Positions 31,501-38,270 of a DNA stretch of 64,000 nt are shown piece by piece (the stretch's first letter is position 1; each line of letters opens with the position of its first letter). The DNA lies in NCBI GenBank assembly GCA_911728455.2, contig OU452236.1, positions 8,798,171-8,862,170 of the forward strand. Direction: 5' to 3'. Both the position numbers and the translations under genes were made by a program. The notes under the pieces were generated by a model. That model saw only the letters and a program-made list of their open reading frames with translations. It was not told where the DNA came from and made no database searches. This stretch comes from Marthasterias glacialis (Eukaryota > Echinodermata > Asteroidea > Forcipulatida > Asteriidae).

Positions 31501-33790
31501 TAATTTTGGACCACCGGACCGAAGGTCGCCTGGTCATTCAACTGTGGAGCATGCGCAGACCACGCACACGCCGTCTAACGCTTTGATTCACCCACACAAG
31601 GACAAAAACAAGTTCTGAATGCCCTTACTTGCTCTATTCTGAAATACTTACTCTATTCACAGGACTTGAGTGATCTGAATTTGTTGTGTGAGCATTCTGC
31701 TGATGAGTATTATGAGATGGGTTGTCAGAGGCAAATGGGTTCCTCCGACCCTCTTGGCTGGGTACCCCACTGCTAGCTGGAGTGGCTGACGACTGGGTAC
31801 TGGGTTGGCTGTTTGTCTTAGGGGTGGACGGTGTAGGGTTCGGGGGATTGGTTCTTCTGCTCTTGGTGGGAACGGGAGAGTTTGAAGGAGTCTTTTTCTG
31901 TTGGAATCGTTGTAGCTGGTGGAGATAAAAGTTAAGTAAGACAATGATCAGGAACAAAAAAACTTTTTGGAAACAGCAAATGGTATAAAAGCTTAACTTT
32001 AAAGAAACGGCACAACTTAATAGTATTAATAATAATAATAATAGCGTACATTTATAATGCGCCACATCTGTCATAAATGATACTCCAGGCACCGAATTAT
32101 CAAATCTGGTGGAGTGCAGATTGTAATGAATGATATTTTTTGAGATGAAGGAACCATACAACACCCTGAAAGGGATACAAGGTGATACATATTCAGGGCT
32201 CGCCCTTAACACTAGCCTGGCGTACATTGTCTAGTAAAAAATTGCTATGGGCTATTACTAGTAAACACCTCTTCTCAACTTGCCCTGTGGGCTACTAAAA
32301 ACTGTGCAACTTACTTGTTTATAATGCTCATACTTTTTCTTTTTCAGATGTGAAAAATACATTTTAAAAATAAGTTAATTTATTTGTGAGTGTGTGAGTG
32401 TAACTTCATTTGACCGTTAAACTTGTTGTGATCGCTACCATTAGTATCAGGAAGATACATTTATGACAATACATGTTTAAAATTTGGGCAACGAAAGCTT
32501 CCTGGGGGCAAGTAAAATGCACAGTTTACTAGCCCCTTGGGCTACGTTACAAAAAGCTTCAGCGCAAGGCCTGATATTGCTGCCAGACTATGCCAGAAAC
32601 ACAGGGGCAAACCCCGTCTCTTTACGATAAGTGTACTGGGTTCTTTTACGTGCATTACACAACATATGGGACTAACGTCCTAGCCAAAGGACGAAGCAAC
32701 AATGGTTAAGTATCTTGCTTAGGTTGGGTAAGCGTCTTGTAACAGTAATTAGTGTATCAATAATTTGTACAAAAACGGTTTTGTTAAATGTTGTGATTCT
32801 TGACCCATCATACATCGGTTCGTGGCGCAACTGATGATGTGTTCAGTGTCGTTGGGCCTTTATAACATTTACTGAAAAGAAAGCCAGATAGGGCAACATG
32901 TCTACAATGTCCACAGTGGCAGCTGCTTTTAAAAAAGGAAATAATTCATATTAGTAATATAAAAGGCTAGTCCGAGTTACTGGACCCAACGCTGCCTTTT
33001 TTCAAAACAGCATTTGGACATGATGTGGCGTATGTATGCCAGATTATGTCAAAATGTTAAAACAGACGTAGCCCCACTAGTGTGGCAAGGATTTTTGACA
33101 TGGGTTGAATCATGGAGGTAGAAATAGAATCCTCAACCGGTGTCAAAAATCGGTTGAATCCTCAACCGATGTCAAAAATCCTTGCCACAATAGTGGGGCT
33201 AAAACAGACGTTGTTGGTAACTAGGCCTAGGACTAAGAAAAGACCGGTAAGGCCTAGGTCTACTTCCCATGATAATTGTTAATAAATGCTTTCAAGTTTC
33301 AAGTTTTATTTTTAACATGTTTAAGTTTTAACTCGTATTCTCAACATGTCAACTGTGTCCACACCGTTACCAAATAAATATTTTCAACTTGCAATTGACA
33401 CAAATAAATAAGGAAAGTAACACTTTCAAGAAAAGTTCTGCACGATCTGGGAAAAATGGATGATACATGCGGCATGTAGGCCTATGTGACGTGGAACCTT
33501 ATGCACTCGACATTAGTAATAACCGTCAAGGCGTCATGACATATTGATAACGCGGCACGGGTATTTCATGTATTTTGGACCATCCCACTCTTTTTTAACA
33601 ATCGGTGTTTATTTACAGACGTCCAGAATACAACGTGGCGTTGGAAATGAGTACAAATATTACCCGAAGACTTGGCAGGGTAAAGCCCTTCGAATTGCAA
33701 TAATCTGTTTCCTGAAAATTGAAATAAAGAACATAACCCTACCTTTTTTCTAGCAGCGGCCAGCTTCTTTTCACGATTTTCATCCGCCAT
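10280..33790 (-). CDS. GOLGA2: Golgin subfamily A member 2 (GM130), complete, 24 coding exons
   Basis: GM130 is a peripheral cis-Golgi coiled-coil protein. In vertebrates its basic N-terminus binds p115 and importin-alpha, and its C-terminus binds GRASP65 (family knowledge). I assembled 24 exons with GT-AG sites and continuous phase: 1009 codons plus stop, against about 1000 in human. Landmarks are the N-terminal [19 protein letters not shown], close to the human p115-binding segment, with nearby TP and SP sites; '[19 protein letters not shown]' (227-245); '[18 protein letters not shown]'; '[13 protein letters not shown]'; '[11 protein letters not shown]'; and [14 protein letters not shown] near the C-terminus. 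Residues from about 130 to 870 are heptad-rich coiled coil; 880-960 is low-complexity S/P/N-rich. The start ATG has A at -3 and G at +4. The C-terminal residues GTLVDV are unlike the vertebrate end and come from repeat-related DNA. Exon boundaries are inferred by eye. One or two small or alternative exons could be missed. Confidence 0.93.
10950..11040 (-). repeat. tRNA-Asn-like SINE head, degraded copy
   Basis: Minus-strand GGGCTGGATAGCTCAGTTGG and TAGAGCGTCGG give a clear D arm; the T arm is GTGCAAGTCCTACTG. It is followed by the same CAATTTTTCTTT tail as the copy at 59,115. A partner fragment on the plus strand lies at about 11,130-11,200 (TGTTAATCCAGGGGTCGCTG), so the intron holds an inverted pair. 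Confidence 0.65.
11358..11574 (-). CDS. GOLGA2: GOLGA2 coding exon 23
   Basis: Residues 851-922 plus one base. A short coiled coil ([18 protein letters not shown]) followed by a disordered S/P/H/N-rich linker. Acceptor ATTTCCAG, donor GTGGGT. Confidence 0.9.
11606..11895 (+). repeat. Dispersed ~300-bp repeat also present at 57,441-57,755
   Basis: The segments 'CATCCTTACTGGCAGCTGAG', 'GCAGGCATTCAAGGGCGCCT' and 'ACATCAACCCATGTATGACC' are shared almost base for base with the copy in the PPP1R10 introns. In the second copy the 3' part ends near a weak tRNA-like 'GCCGGGAATCGTACCAGGGC', so it may be an old SINE. Confidence 0.65.
12620..12726 (-). CDS. GOLGA2: GOLGA2 coding exon 22
   Basis: Residues 815-850, [20 protein letters not shown] to KDKDEMQ. 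GEYIxLYxSQR is a hallmark of GM130. Acceptor TGGTCAG, donor GTATGT. Confidence 0.96.
12765..13299 (-). repeat. tRNA-Leu-like SINE, near full length
   Basis: The head at 13,299 reads CGTGTCATGGCCGAGCGGAT with GGACTCAAGCTC; the tail is an AAC/AAT microsatellite near 12,770. The body includes GCACGTAAAAGAACCCAGTG and CAGCACCTTGTAAACC. An unrelated short palindromic insertion, AACCTAGTCTTAACTTAGGA, sits at about 12,907-12,985. Confidence 0.75.
13428..13610 (-). CDS. GOLGA2: GOLGA2 coding exon 21
   Basis: Residues 754-814 plus one base. Contains [20 protein letters not shown] and LSGETETI, matching human MQEKADLKERVEELEHRCIQ and LSGETDTI. Acceptor TATTCAG, donor GTTAGT. Confidence 0.95.
14216..14351 (-). 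CDS. GOLGA2: GOLGA2 coding exon 20
   Basis: Residues 709-753 plus one base, [20 protein letters not shown] to MQQGQ. Acceptor GTTGCAG, donor GTACAG. Confidence 0.9.
14662..14802 (-). CDS. GOLGA2: GOLGA2 coding exon 19
   Basis: Residues 662-708, [20 protein letters not shown] then a short break rich in S/P/T. Acceptor TTTATCAG, donor GTAAGA, phase 0. Confidence 0.9.
14967..15590. mobile_element. Complete ~624-bp element with TTAACCAGTTG termini
   Basis: It begins TTAACCAGTTGCTGCCGGGA and ends with the complement, CCGGCGCCAACTGGTTAA. Internal landmarks are CAAAGAAACCCTGACTTGAC, AAATGTCAAATTCACGCAC and TGGAAGCCTCTCGATG. Open frames inside encode nothing recognisable, so it is non-autonomous. 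It fills most of the intron between GOLGA2 exons 18 and 19. Related copies or pieces: 212-565, 7630-8064, 19,450-19,640, 20,095-20,556, 23,225-23,545, 30,685-30,960, 31,450-31,625, 46,510-46,649, 54,652-55,293. Confidence 0.8.
15661..15819 (-). CDS. GOLGA2: GOLGA2 coding exon 18
   Basis: Residues 609-661, [20 protein letters not shown] to LTASQ. Coiled coil; acceptor TGTGTAG, donor GTAAGA, phase 0. Confidence 0.92.
16359..16626. mobile_element. Fold-back element (~268 bp) beside GOLGA2 exon 17
   Basis: The left arm (AAAGATCGTATAGCGCCGAA, GGCGCAAGATG) and right arm (CATCTTGCGCC, TTCGGCGCAATATGATCTTT) are complementary. Complementarity resumes further in (TGTGAAGTACGGCTTGGGCG against CGTCCAGTGCATACTTCACA). 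The right end is 44 bp from exon 17, just past its donor. Confidence 0.75.
16671..16784 (-). CDS. GOLGA2: GOLGA2 coding exon 17
   Basis: Residues 571-608, [20 protein letters not shown] to VRQQ, matching human TNENMEITSALQSEQHVKRE. Acceptor CCTGACAG, donor GTAAGG. Confidence 0.95.
16820..17290. repeat. Head-to-head inverted pair of GGTTCGAATCC-type SINEs
   Basis: A minus-oriented copy (GATTCGAACCCACGACC at 16,921) and a plus-oriented copy (TCGTGGGTTTGAATCCCACC at 17,084) face each other with a short spacer. The two fill almost the whole intron between GOLGA2 exons 16 and 17 and could pair in the pre-mRNA. Confidence 0.75.
17365..17583 (-). CDS. GOLGA2: GOLGA2 coding exon 16
   Basis: Residues 498-570. 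Contains [20 protein letters not shown] and [10 protein letters not shown], matching human NDRTTISRALSQNRELKEQL and AELQSGFVKL. Acceptor ATCTTAG, donor GTGAGA, phase 0. Confidence 0.95.
18326..18478. mobile_element. Short inverted-repeat element related to that at 37,987
   Basis: It starts AGAGACTTTTGAGACGCTGG and ends GGACCGTCCAAAGTCTCT, with ACGGTCCTTTAGTTCTGAGC mirrored by GTGAGAACTGCG...GGACCGT. It shares the 'GACTTTTGAGAC' and 'CGGTCCTTT' blocks with the larger fold-back at 37,987-38,270. Confidence 0.55.
18547..18736. mobile_element. 190-bp palindromic element, GGGCCC...AGAGCTGCT termini
   Basis: It starts GGGCCCGATTTCATAGAGCT and ends AGCAGCTCTATGAAACTGAG plus CCC, perfectly mirrored except for single substitutions. 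Internal 'GGAAACCAGTCAAAGACAGG' and 'GGGGCTGGTAAACATAA' recur in the other copies at 21,047, 38,310, 43,930, 48,306 and 53,341. Confidence 0.8.
19297..19412 (-). CDS. GOLGA2: GOLGA2 coding exon 15
   Basis: Residues 459-497, [20 protein letters not shown] to QYQQQ. Acceptor ATCCGCAG, donor GTAGGT. A second CAG six bases in would remove two residues in frame (NAGNAG-like choice). Confidence 0.9.
19708..19795 (-). CDS. GOLGA2: GOLGA2 coding exon 14
   Basis: Residues 430-458 plus one base, [20 protein letters not shown] to MESAK. Acceptor CTGGCAG, donor GTGAGT. Confidence 0.91.
20886..20993 (-). CDS. GOLGA2: GOLGA2 coding exon 13
   Basis: Residues 394-429, [20 protein letters not shown] to LAKQ, comparable to the human MERDKYAENLK region. 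Acceptor CTCGACAG, donor GTAAGT, phase 0. Confidence 0.92.
21047..21241. mobile_element. 195-bp palindromic element, best copy of the GGGCCC family
   Basis: The terminal inverted repeats GGGCCCAATTTCATAGAGCT and AGCTCTATGAAATTGGGCCC are perfect over 20 bp. It lies just upstream of GOLGA2 exon 13 within the intron. No coding capacity. Confidence 0.85.
21817..22012 (-). repeat. tRNA-derived SINE (GGTTCGAATCC family)
   Basis: It contains GAGATTCGAACCCATGACC and the conserved tail AGAGGCAGTTCAAATCC, then 'ATAGATGTTAATTTTTGCAT'. Part of the anticodon-arm region is deleted. Confidence 0.7.
22017..22350 (+). repeat. tRNA-Leu-like SINE
   Basis: GTGGCATGTCATGGCCGAGT, GGACTCAAGCTCCGG and GGTTCGAGTCCCGGTCATGA form a nearly intact tRNA-Leu-like head with good A- and B-boxes. 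The body diverges ('AGCCAGGCTTCTGATAGATG') and ends in an A-rich tail. Confidence 0.75.
22385..22690 (+). repeat. tRNA-derived SINE (GGTTCGAATCC family), good copy
   Basis: TCTCGGTAGTCTAGTTGGTA (A-box), CATCTACTCTAGAATGG and CGTGGGTTTGAATCCCACC (B-box) lead to a tail with CACAGGACTCGGGGAAGTAC and 'CCCCGATGCAAAAAATAACA'. It is opposite in orientation to the copy 500 bp away at 21,817. Confidence 0.8.
22940..23110 (-). CDS. GOLGA2: GOLGA2 coding exon 12
   Basis: Residues 337-393, [20 protein letters not shown] to ESKLVQ, coiled coil. Acceptor TGTCCAG, donor GTTGGT (weaker than the others), phase 0. Confidence 0.92.
23623..24049. mobile_element. 427-bp MITE with 28-bp TIRs, TTAT target duplication and a perfect 67-bp central palindrome
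   Basis: The left end GGATCATTCCACCAAGTTGG and the right end CCAACTTGGTGGAATGACCC are inverted repeats continuing through GACACAGT. TTAT flanks both ends (23,619-23,622 and 24,050-24,053). At 23,813-23,879 lies a perfect inverted repeat, 33-bp arms around one base, centred at 23,846 (GGACAC-C-GTGTCC). No coding capacity. It sits in the intron between GOLGA2 exons 11 and 12. Confidence 0.88.
24182..24242 (-). CDS. GOLGA2: GOLGA2 coding exon 11
   Basis: Residues 316-336, [20 protein letters not shown] after a split lysine. Acceptor TTGCAG, donor GTATAA. Intron 10 is only 142 bp. Confidence 0.92.
24385..24443 (-). CDS. GOLGA2: GOLGA2 coding exon 10
   Basis: Residues 297-315 plus two bases, [19 protein letters not shown], matching the human ERDALRLELYK region. 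Acceptor TTGTAG, donor GTAAGT. Confidence 0.92.
25142..25248 (-). CDS. GOLGA2: GOLGA2 coding exon 9
   Basis: Residues 261-296. [20 protein letters not shown] matches human EDLASRLQYSRRRVGELERAL. Acceptor ATTTCAG, donor GTATGG, ends phase 0. Confidence 0.95.
25865..26110 (+). repeat. Dispersed repeat, 'TTGCCCCTGGTCATTGCC' family
   Basis: Two tandem sub-copies share 'GCCCCTGGTCATTGCCTT' and 'AAATGTTCCA', followed by AGAAGAAAATGCCTTGGTGC and CCTTTCAAGAACGAA. The family recurs at 59,245-59,400 and, inverted, at 63,035-63,190. Confidence 0.7.
26190..26346 (-). CDS. GOLGA2: GOLGA2 coding exon 8
   Basis: Residues 209-260 plus one base. [16 protein letters not shown] is identical to the human segment as I recall it and is the best single identity anchor in the gene. 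Acceptor TATTAG, donor GTCAGT. Confidence 0.96.
26466..27060 (-). repeat. Two nested or tandem tRNA-Leu-type SINE bodies
   Basis: The AAT tail at 26,468 is followed by ACACCTTGTAAGGGTTTACG and GTGTACTGGGTTCTTTTGCA. A second copy starts near 26,755 (AGCACCTTGTAAGGGTTTAC) and reaches a worn B-box region near 27,050. Both are in the minus orientation. Confidence 0.65.
27234..27272 (-). CDS. GOLGA2: GOLGA2 coding exon 7 (39 nt)
   Basis: Residues 196-208, [14 protein letters not shown] short exon with acceptor TGTCTTCAG and donor GTAAAA. It keeps phase 0, so skipping it would not shift the frame. Confidence 0.85.
27700..27985. mobile_element. Inverted-repeat element related to 59,880-60,120
   Basis: GACAGCAAGAGGGCGCAACA at 27,733 and TTAGAAGTCTAATTGCATCT with GGTTTACCACACTA at 27,886 match the copy at 59,880 segment by segment, ending in CCCTCTTGCAGTAAAAAAAA and AAGGCCTATT. 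It lies in the intron between GOLGA2 exons 6 and 7. Confidence 0.65.
28252..28722. mobile_element. ~470-bp element with GACCGATCTATTAAGCCCCGCC termini
   Basis: The left end TAGACCGATCTATTAAGCCC is mirrored at 28,697-28,722 by GGCGGGGCTTAATGGATCAG. Internal 'AAAAGTCTGACAAAAGTCTG' and 'GTTAAAATCCCAT' match a copy at 24,483-24,930. A lone right end lies at about 41,255-41,281. It abuts the minus-oriented SINE fragment at 28,095-28,245. Confidence 0.7.
28785..28865 (-). CDS. GOLGA2: GOLGA2 coding exon 6
   Basis: Residues 169-195, [20 protein letters not shown] onward. Start of the strong heptad pattern. Acceptor TTTTCCAG, donor GTGAGT, phase 0. Confidence 0.9.
29262..29495 (+). repeat. 5'-truncated tRNA-Leu-type SINE
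   Basis: Starting at TAACTATAATTGCTTCTCTT it continues with 'GGCAGCACAGGCTGTATACT', 'CCCCAGGGAGCTGAG' and an ATT-rich tail, matching the body of the copy at 2832. Confidence 0.7.
29807..29878 (-). CDS. GOLGA2: GOLGA2 coding exon 5
   Basis: Residues 145-168, beginning [19 protein letters not shown]. It leads into the coiled coil. Acceptor TTGTAG, donor GTAAGA, phase 0 at both ends. Confidence 0.9.
29940..30533 (+). repeat. ~112-bp tandem repeat, four to five units
   Basis: The unit includes CACCACATGATATCATATTG, CAGGCTGGCATAGTTTATCT, CATTCAAAACC and GGTCAGACAGTAGGAGGGTT. Units start near 29,950, 30,205, 30,315 and 30,430, with one rearranged unit between. Further units lie at 44,636-44,790, at 52,513-52,570 and, inverted, at 58,255-58,545. 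Confidence 0.85.
30557..30620 (-). CDS. GOLGA2: GOLGA2 coding exon 4
   Basis: Residues 123-144. [20 protein letters not shown] aligns with human [18 protein letters not shown], a strong family signature. Acceptor TACATAG, donor GTAAAT, ends phase 0. Confidence 0.93.
31195..31250 (-). CDS. GOLGA2: GOLGA2 coding exon 3
   Basis: Residues 105-122, [18 protein letters not shown], plus two bases of a split arginine codon. Acceptor TCTCCAG, donor GTACGC. This is part of the disordered linker. Confidence 0.87.
31652..31915 (-). CDS. GOLGA2: GOLGA2 coding exon 2
   Basis: Residues 17-104. It opens [20 protein letters not shown], completing the basic segment with TP and SP sites that could be CDK targets (as human Ser25). 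A long disordered P/S/T/N-rich linker follows. Acceptor CCACCAG, donor GTAAGT, phase 0 at both ends. Confidence 0.93.
33069..33201. mobile_element. 133-bp fold-back element with a 9-bp target duplication, GOLGA2 intron 1
   Basis: The termini TAGCCCCACTAGTGTGGCAA and TTGCCACAATAGTGGGGCTA are inverted, and pairing continues through GGATTTTTGACAT. AAACAGACG occurs directly before (33,060-33,068) and after (33,202-33,210). A 9-bp duplication is typical of Mutator-like (MULE) transposons. Confidence 0.85.
33743..33790 (-). CDS. GOLGA2: GOLGA2 coding exon 1
   Basis: Sixteen codons, [16 protein letters not shown], ending at the donor GTAGGG in phase 0. It carries the first half of the basic p115/importin-binding segment, which intron 1 splits. 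The in-frame codons upstream (MWYVSK) are less likely to be the start because the family begins near this methionine. Confidence 0.92.
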
Positions 33791-33793
33791 CTT
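33784..33793 (-). promoter_or_regulatory. YY1-like motif on the GOLGA2 start codon
   Basis: The minus strand reads AAGATGGCGG, the core of the YY1 motif (AANATGGCGGC), with ATG being the start codon. In many animal promoters this motif sits just downstream of the transcription start, which would imply a short 5' UTR. This is inference from the motif alone. Confidence 0.4.
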
Positions 33794-36700
33794 TGAAACG
33801 TACCACACAGACTCTCAGCTACTATTATTTTTTGCCCATTCTGTTTTTTTAGCACCCAACGACTGTTTTATTGCAACTATGGGCAGACATTATTTAATGT
33901 CTGCAATGCTAATTACAAAGTAACAAGCTGGATGACTAATCATTTTGTCTTAAGTTTTAAGAAAATAAGCATATAAATCCAAAACTAACAATTATAATTT
34001 GTCTTAATCAATTACTCTAGGGTTATGACTTAGTGCAAATTAAATAGAATAAGAACAAAACAGCCGTCGAAAACCAAACTATTAAAAACCTAAGTGGTAT
34101 GAAAAAGACACGTCTGCAAATAAATATATCGGCTTTTTGTACAGAGATCAAGGCTATTTAACTATTTTCAGATAGAAAATTATTTACTGTTTGGTGCATA
34201 CAGTGTGATCGTTGACTGCAGCAGAACTCTGTATACTATTTTGAAGCAGTGTACATACAAAAAAAAGGGGGGAAGAAGAAAAAAAAAAAAAAAAAAAGAA
34301 AAAGAAAAGGCTGTAAAACGTTATTGGAGGAACCCGCAATTTTTATTTATTTATCAGGATCTGAACTGCAAAAATAAAAAAGGAACTCGACTGTATTGTT
34401 TGTTTTGATTTCCATTCTTAAAGTTATTATAAGTAATTTGCCTTGATTGAACCTCCACAACGGTAGGCCAAAATTGTCCTAACAATTTGAGATTTGAGTG
34501 AAATAAATGTTTATTTCTTACATGAAGAACATTAGAGTGATGACTGTACTGGCCCAGGTAGGGGGCGGGGTTGGGGTGGTGGGAGTGCGGGGTAACTCAT
34601 TACTCGACCAAATTAATGAGTACAATGAAGAGAGTTTATTTAATATCAGATGATTCATTTATTGACTTATTTCTGTGCATTTCTTCATTTTGCTTTATTA
34701 GCAACTGTACAATAAGAAAGAAAAAACAGTTTTTGGAAGCTAGAAAATAAACACAAATTATAAACAAACAATTGTACCTACTACAGCGTGTAAATAATTT
34801 CTCTCAGAAATCATAGGATAATACATAATCTATAGAACAATACCGGCCCTATATGCAAACAACAAACAAAAGAGATACTTGAGTGTGAACACCGTTCGTA
34901 GACGCAAGCACTCCGCAACTCTGTTTAGCTTTTTTAGTCCTTCGGCATATTACGTAGTTACTGCCCCGTGATTTTTCTCGTGCCCTTGTAACTTCAATGG
35001 AGACTTTAACCATGGAGGAAGGTCCTTCCTCTAGGCTATAACTAACAAACTCCATCGCACGTTTTCTTGTGCGCCAGAGAACACAAACAAAAACCAAAGT
35101 TAACTTTAATAATAACCTTAAAAAGAAAAGGAAAACTATTCGAATTACAAAATGGGAAAGTTTGTGTAAATTGCATCAGACCCTTGTGTTGTTGACGAAG
35201 GAGATGCTGACCGGTAGCAATACCGCGAATTTTTTGTGATCCTGGTTGCTTTTCTCCGGCCGTAAGCAGGAAGCGCGGTGCGAATGTGTTTATTTTGATA
35301 AACAAGCATGCAGCCCGTGTAAACCTAAAATACATATCATTGTCTAACCACCGCAGCAATTTTATGACTGGTAGTCCTGTAGCTAAAAAACTCTATTCGA
35401 TATGAATCAAGCAACAGTCGTCAGCATCGAGTACAATCTTTTTGTACCATTTGCCAAAACAAGGTTTGGTATAGTATTTGCGTGCCATGGCCTGATCTCA
35501 AAAACCCGTCAAGCAGAATTTCGTAACATTTGTTAAGCAAAAATTAGCAGGGAACCAGTCAAGAGCAGTGTACAACACGGTGTATTTTTGTCTGGTAATC
35601 CTTTTGTGCTGAGCGATAATTTTTTACAAGTGGCGCTCCCACAGACGTTCTTATTTTAATTAAAGAAACCTTTTTTTCTTTTTTTAAATAAGCCCATCCC
35701 TCATTGATCCCCCACTACAACCTGTATAAATGGTTTACCAGATTGTCCACTTCCCGTCAAGTAGCGAGAAGTGGAACGCATGAGGAAGTCTGCACAATGC
35801 GATAATGAGGACAAAAGTGGGCCCCGGGGAAACAATTCCCGAGATAATCAACTCGATGTTCATATTATTTACGAACGATGACCAAAAAGTCTACACGAAT
35901 TATTGATTTTGATAAGCCGTAACACGTAGCTTCGTTAATGCACTTGAGCTATTGTTCCAAACCCAGTGTTACCATACTGCAATATTCTTTCATGTGAATT
36001 TTTTTTCTTCATTTTTTTTAAACAATAATATCAGCGCTCTTGCTAGACGTCAAGAGATTTTAATAAGTATTTACATTAAGCCGATTTTTTTAAAAGTATA
36101 ACATCAGTGCTCTTCCTAGACGTCAAGAGATTTTAATAAGTATTTATATTATGCCGATTCTGATCAAAGCGACCACCACAAGCTTCACTCGTTTTACACT
36201 TGTATTGATAAATATTGTACTTCGGAGATCTGCTACATAAAAGGACCTTTCATACCGATGATAGGCTCATGAACCGCCCCACCCCAGTCCAACCCATACC
36301 CTTCAAATGCAACGGTCGCCCCGTTAAAAACTGCTTCAGAAACCCCAACCAGCCTGTTGTTTGTCAGAACGGTGGCAAACACGTCGTTTTGCATCGATTA
36401 AATTTGTGTTGCTGTAAAAAATTATGATTTTTATTGAGCGCTGAATAAATCTATCTGCAAATGCAACAGATGGCTGGGTGATGGGATTACGTGAATATTA
36501 ATGTTTCGGACTGGTAATGAATAATGCATCTAGTATCACGTGGGCGTATACATACTGGACGCGGGTGAGGACCGCCGGTGCCCCCCAGCCCCCACCCCCA
36601 AACACTAACACCAACATCGCTTTTTTATAGTAGCTGTGCTGAAAATATGTCAAAAATTTGTGCTGTTTTTTGTTTGCCTTTAAATATTTTGATTCTAATG

Positions 36701-37986
36701 TGACGTATGTGCTGACCTGAGACCACGTAACGGCCTTTCCGACTTAAAAAATATATCCGTATGTCGTCATAAGGCCTGGCTTACAAGAAATACAATAAAC
36801 CACCCGCATGCAAAACAGTGCTATCCCATATCTTATTTGTCTGCTTAATAAACGTAACATTTAGATCTTCTTTTTGTATTTACTTTTTCGTGTTTTTTTT
36901 GTTTACTCTCTAATTTTTTAATCAGTGTAAATTTTGATCCTTTTTTTAGTGCTTATTAATCTTTACGTCATTTAAAAAAAAATTACATTGCTGTAATTCT
37001 CTATTTCCTTTTTGCTGTTTTAAGTTGCAATTCATGGGCAATTCAGCCTCCAGCTGCGATTCATGTTGTTTTAATAAATCATTCTGAAATGAAATGATAT
37101 GGTGGAATGAAATGGTTGAAGCCAACAGCTTAAAATGCCGTTGGACTAGGGTTCTTAGTTTTAAAAAGTGGGACAAAAATGAACAGTTAGTTTCCCCTAA
37201 TAATTGTTCGTAAACGCAAACTTGCAATTTAATTTTTAGATTCGCACACGTTGGTTTCTCAACAATGAAAAAAAACCCCAAAACTTAATTCCCTTTTGAT
37301 TAATTCTATATAAAAGGGTAATTCACGGATTCCATTAAAACAAATCCAGATAGTTTCTTTCGCGCGAAAACCGGTGTTATGGTTTATGTTTCACTATTTC
37401 AATATTAACGTCATGAAAAGAAGGGGAAAAAACCTACCCCCCCCAAAAAAAACAAAAAAAAACAAAAAAACATTCCCGTGCTCGTTAGTCATGTCATGAG
37501 GGATTTCCTAATAACCCATTAAACTCCACCCACTTTATCTAAATCCCTCCCACTTAATATAAATATTCATTACTGTCCCGCCTTATCGATGACGGAACAT
37601 CGCGTTTAATTAGCATTGCAGGCTAACTTTATAATTAAATTGACTTTCGTCTTAATCGGGTATTTTATATTTTCAACACCCGACTTGTTTTGGGGTTTCC
37701 CCCGGTTTTCCCCTTTTTGTAACCGAACAGAGAATTTTTCTCGCCTTCACTTTCTATCCTGTCCTTTTGAATGGTCTAAAAAAACTTCTTAATCCCAAAC
37801 TATTCTACTTGAGCGAATGGAAAACAAAATCAAACTGATCGAACTTACAACACGCAAATCAGTGAACAGAACAATGCAACTTACAAAAATAGTACAAAAT
37901 ATATTGTAAAAAAAAACTGCTTCTGTAGCCATACAAAACACTGTATGTTACAAATACAATCATCTAGGAATCATTACGTATAACAG
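33791..37986. other. Intergenic region upstream of GOLGA2, left part
   Basis: No gene recognised. It holds an A/G run (34,258-34,310), G-rich GGGGGCGGGGTTGGGGTGGT (34,561), a 73-bp tandem duplication at about 36,029-36,159 (CTAGACGTCAAGAGATTTTA twice), a GGGCCC-family fragment (about 35,500-35,630) and A-runs near 37,440. Promoter elements for GOLGA2 would be expected at the left end but, beyond the YY1-like motif, none is clear. Confidence 0.6.
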
Positions 37987-38270
37987 TGGGCGACTTTTGA
38001 GACAACAATAGCTAGCGTTATCCAACTCAACGGTCCTTTTCTATTGTTCTCGTCGCTTAGAATTAGTGGCCAAGTTCGCACAAGGACCATTTGTCGACAA
38101 GCGTCTGATTTTAACTGGTACTCATGCTCTAAAACATGTGTTGGGTACCAGGCAATATCGACCTCTTGTTGACAAATGATCCTTGCGCGAACTTGGCCAG
38201 TTCTCAGCGACGAGAACAATAGACAAGGACCGGTGAGTGGGACGCCCGCTATCGTCTTAAAAGTCCCCCA
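37987..38270. mobile_element. 284-bp fold-back element
   Basis: The ends GTGGGCGACTTTTGAGAC and GTCTTAAAAGTCCCCCA are inverted. Long inner arms match as GGTCCTTTTCTATTGTTCTC against GAGAACAATAGACAAGGACC, and GGCCAAGTTCGCACAAGGAC against GATCCTTGCGCGAACTTGGC. Almost the whole element could form a single hairpin. Confidence 0.78.

Noticed and set aside
35042-35359. 105-codon minus-strand frame upstream of GOLGA2
   Set aside because: No similarity recognised and no conserved motif; length is within chance for this composition.
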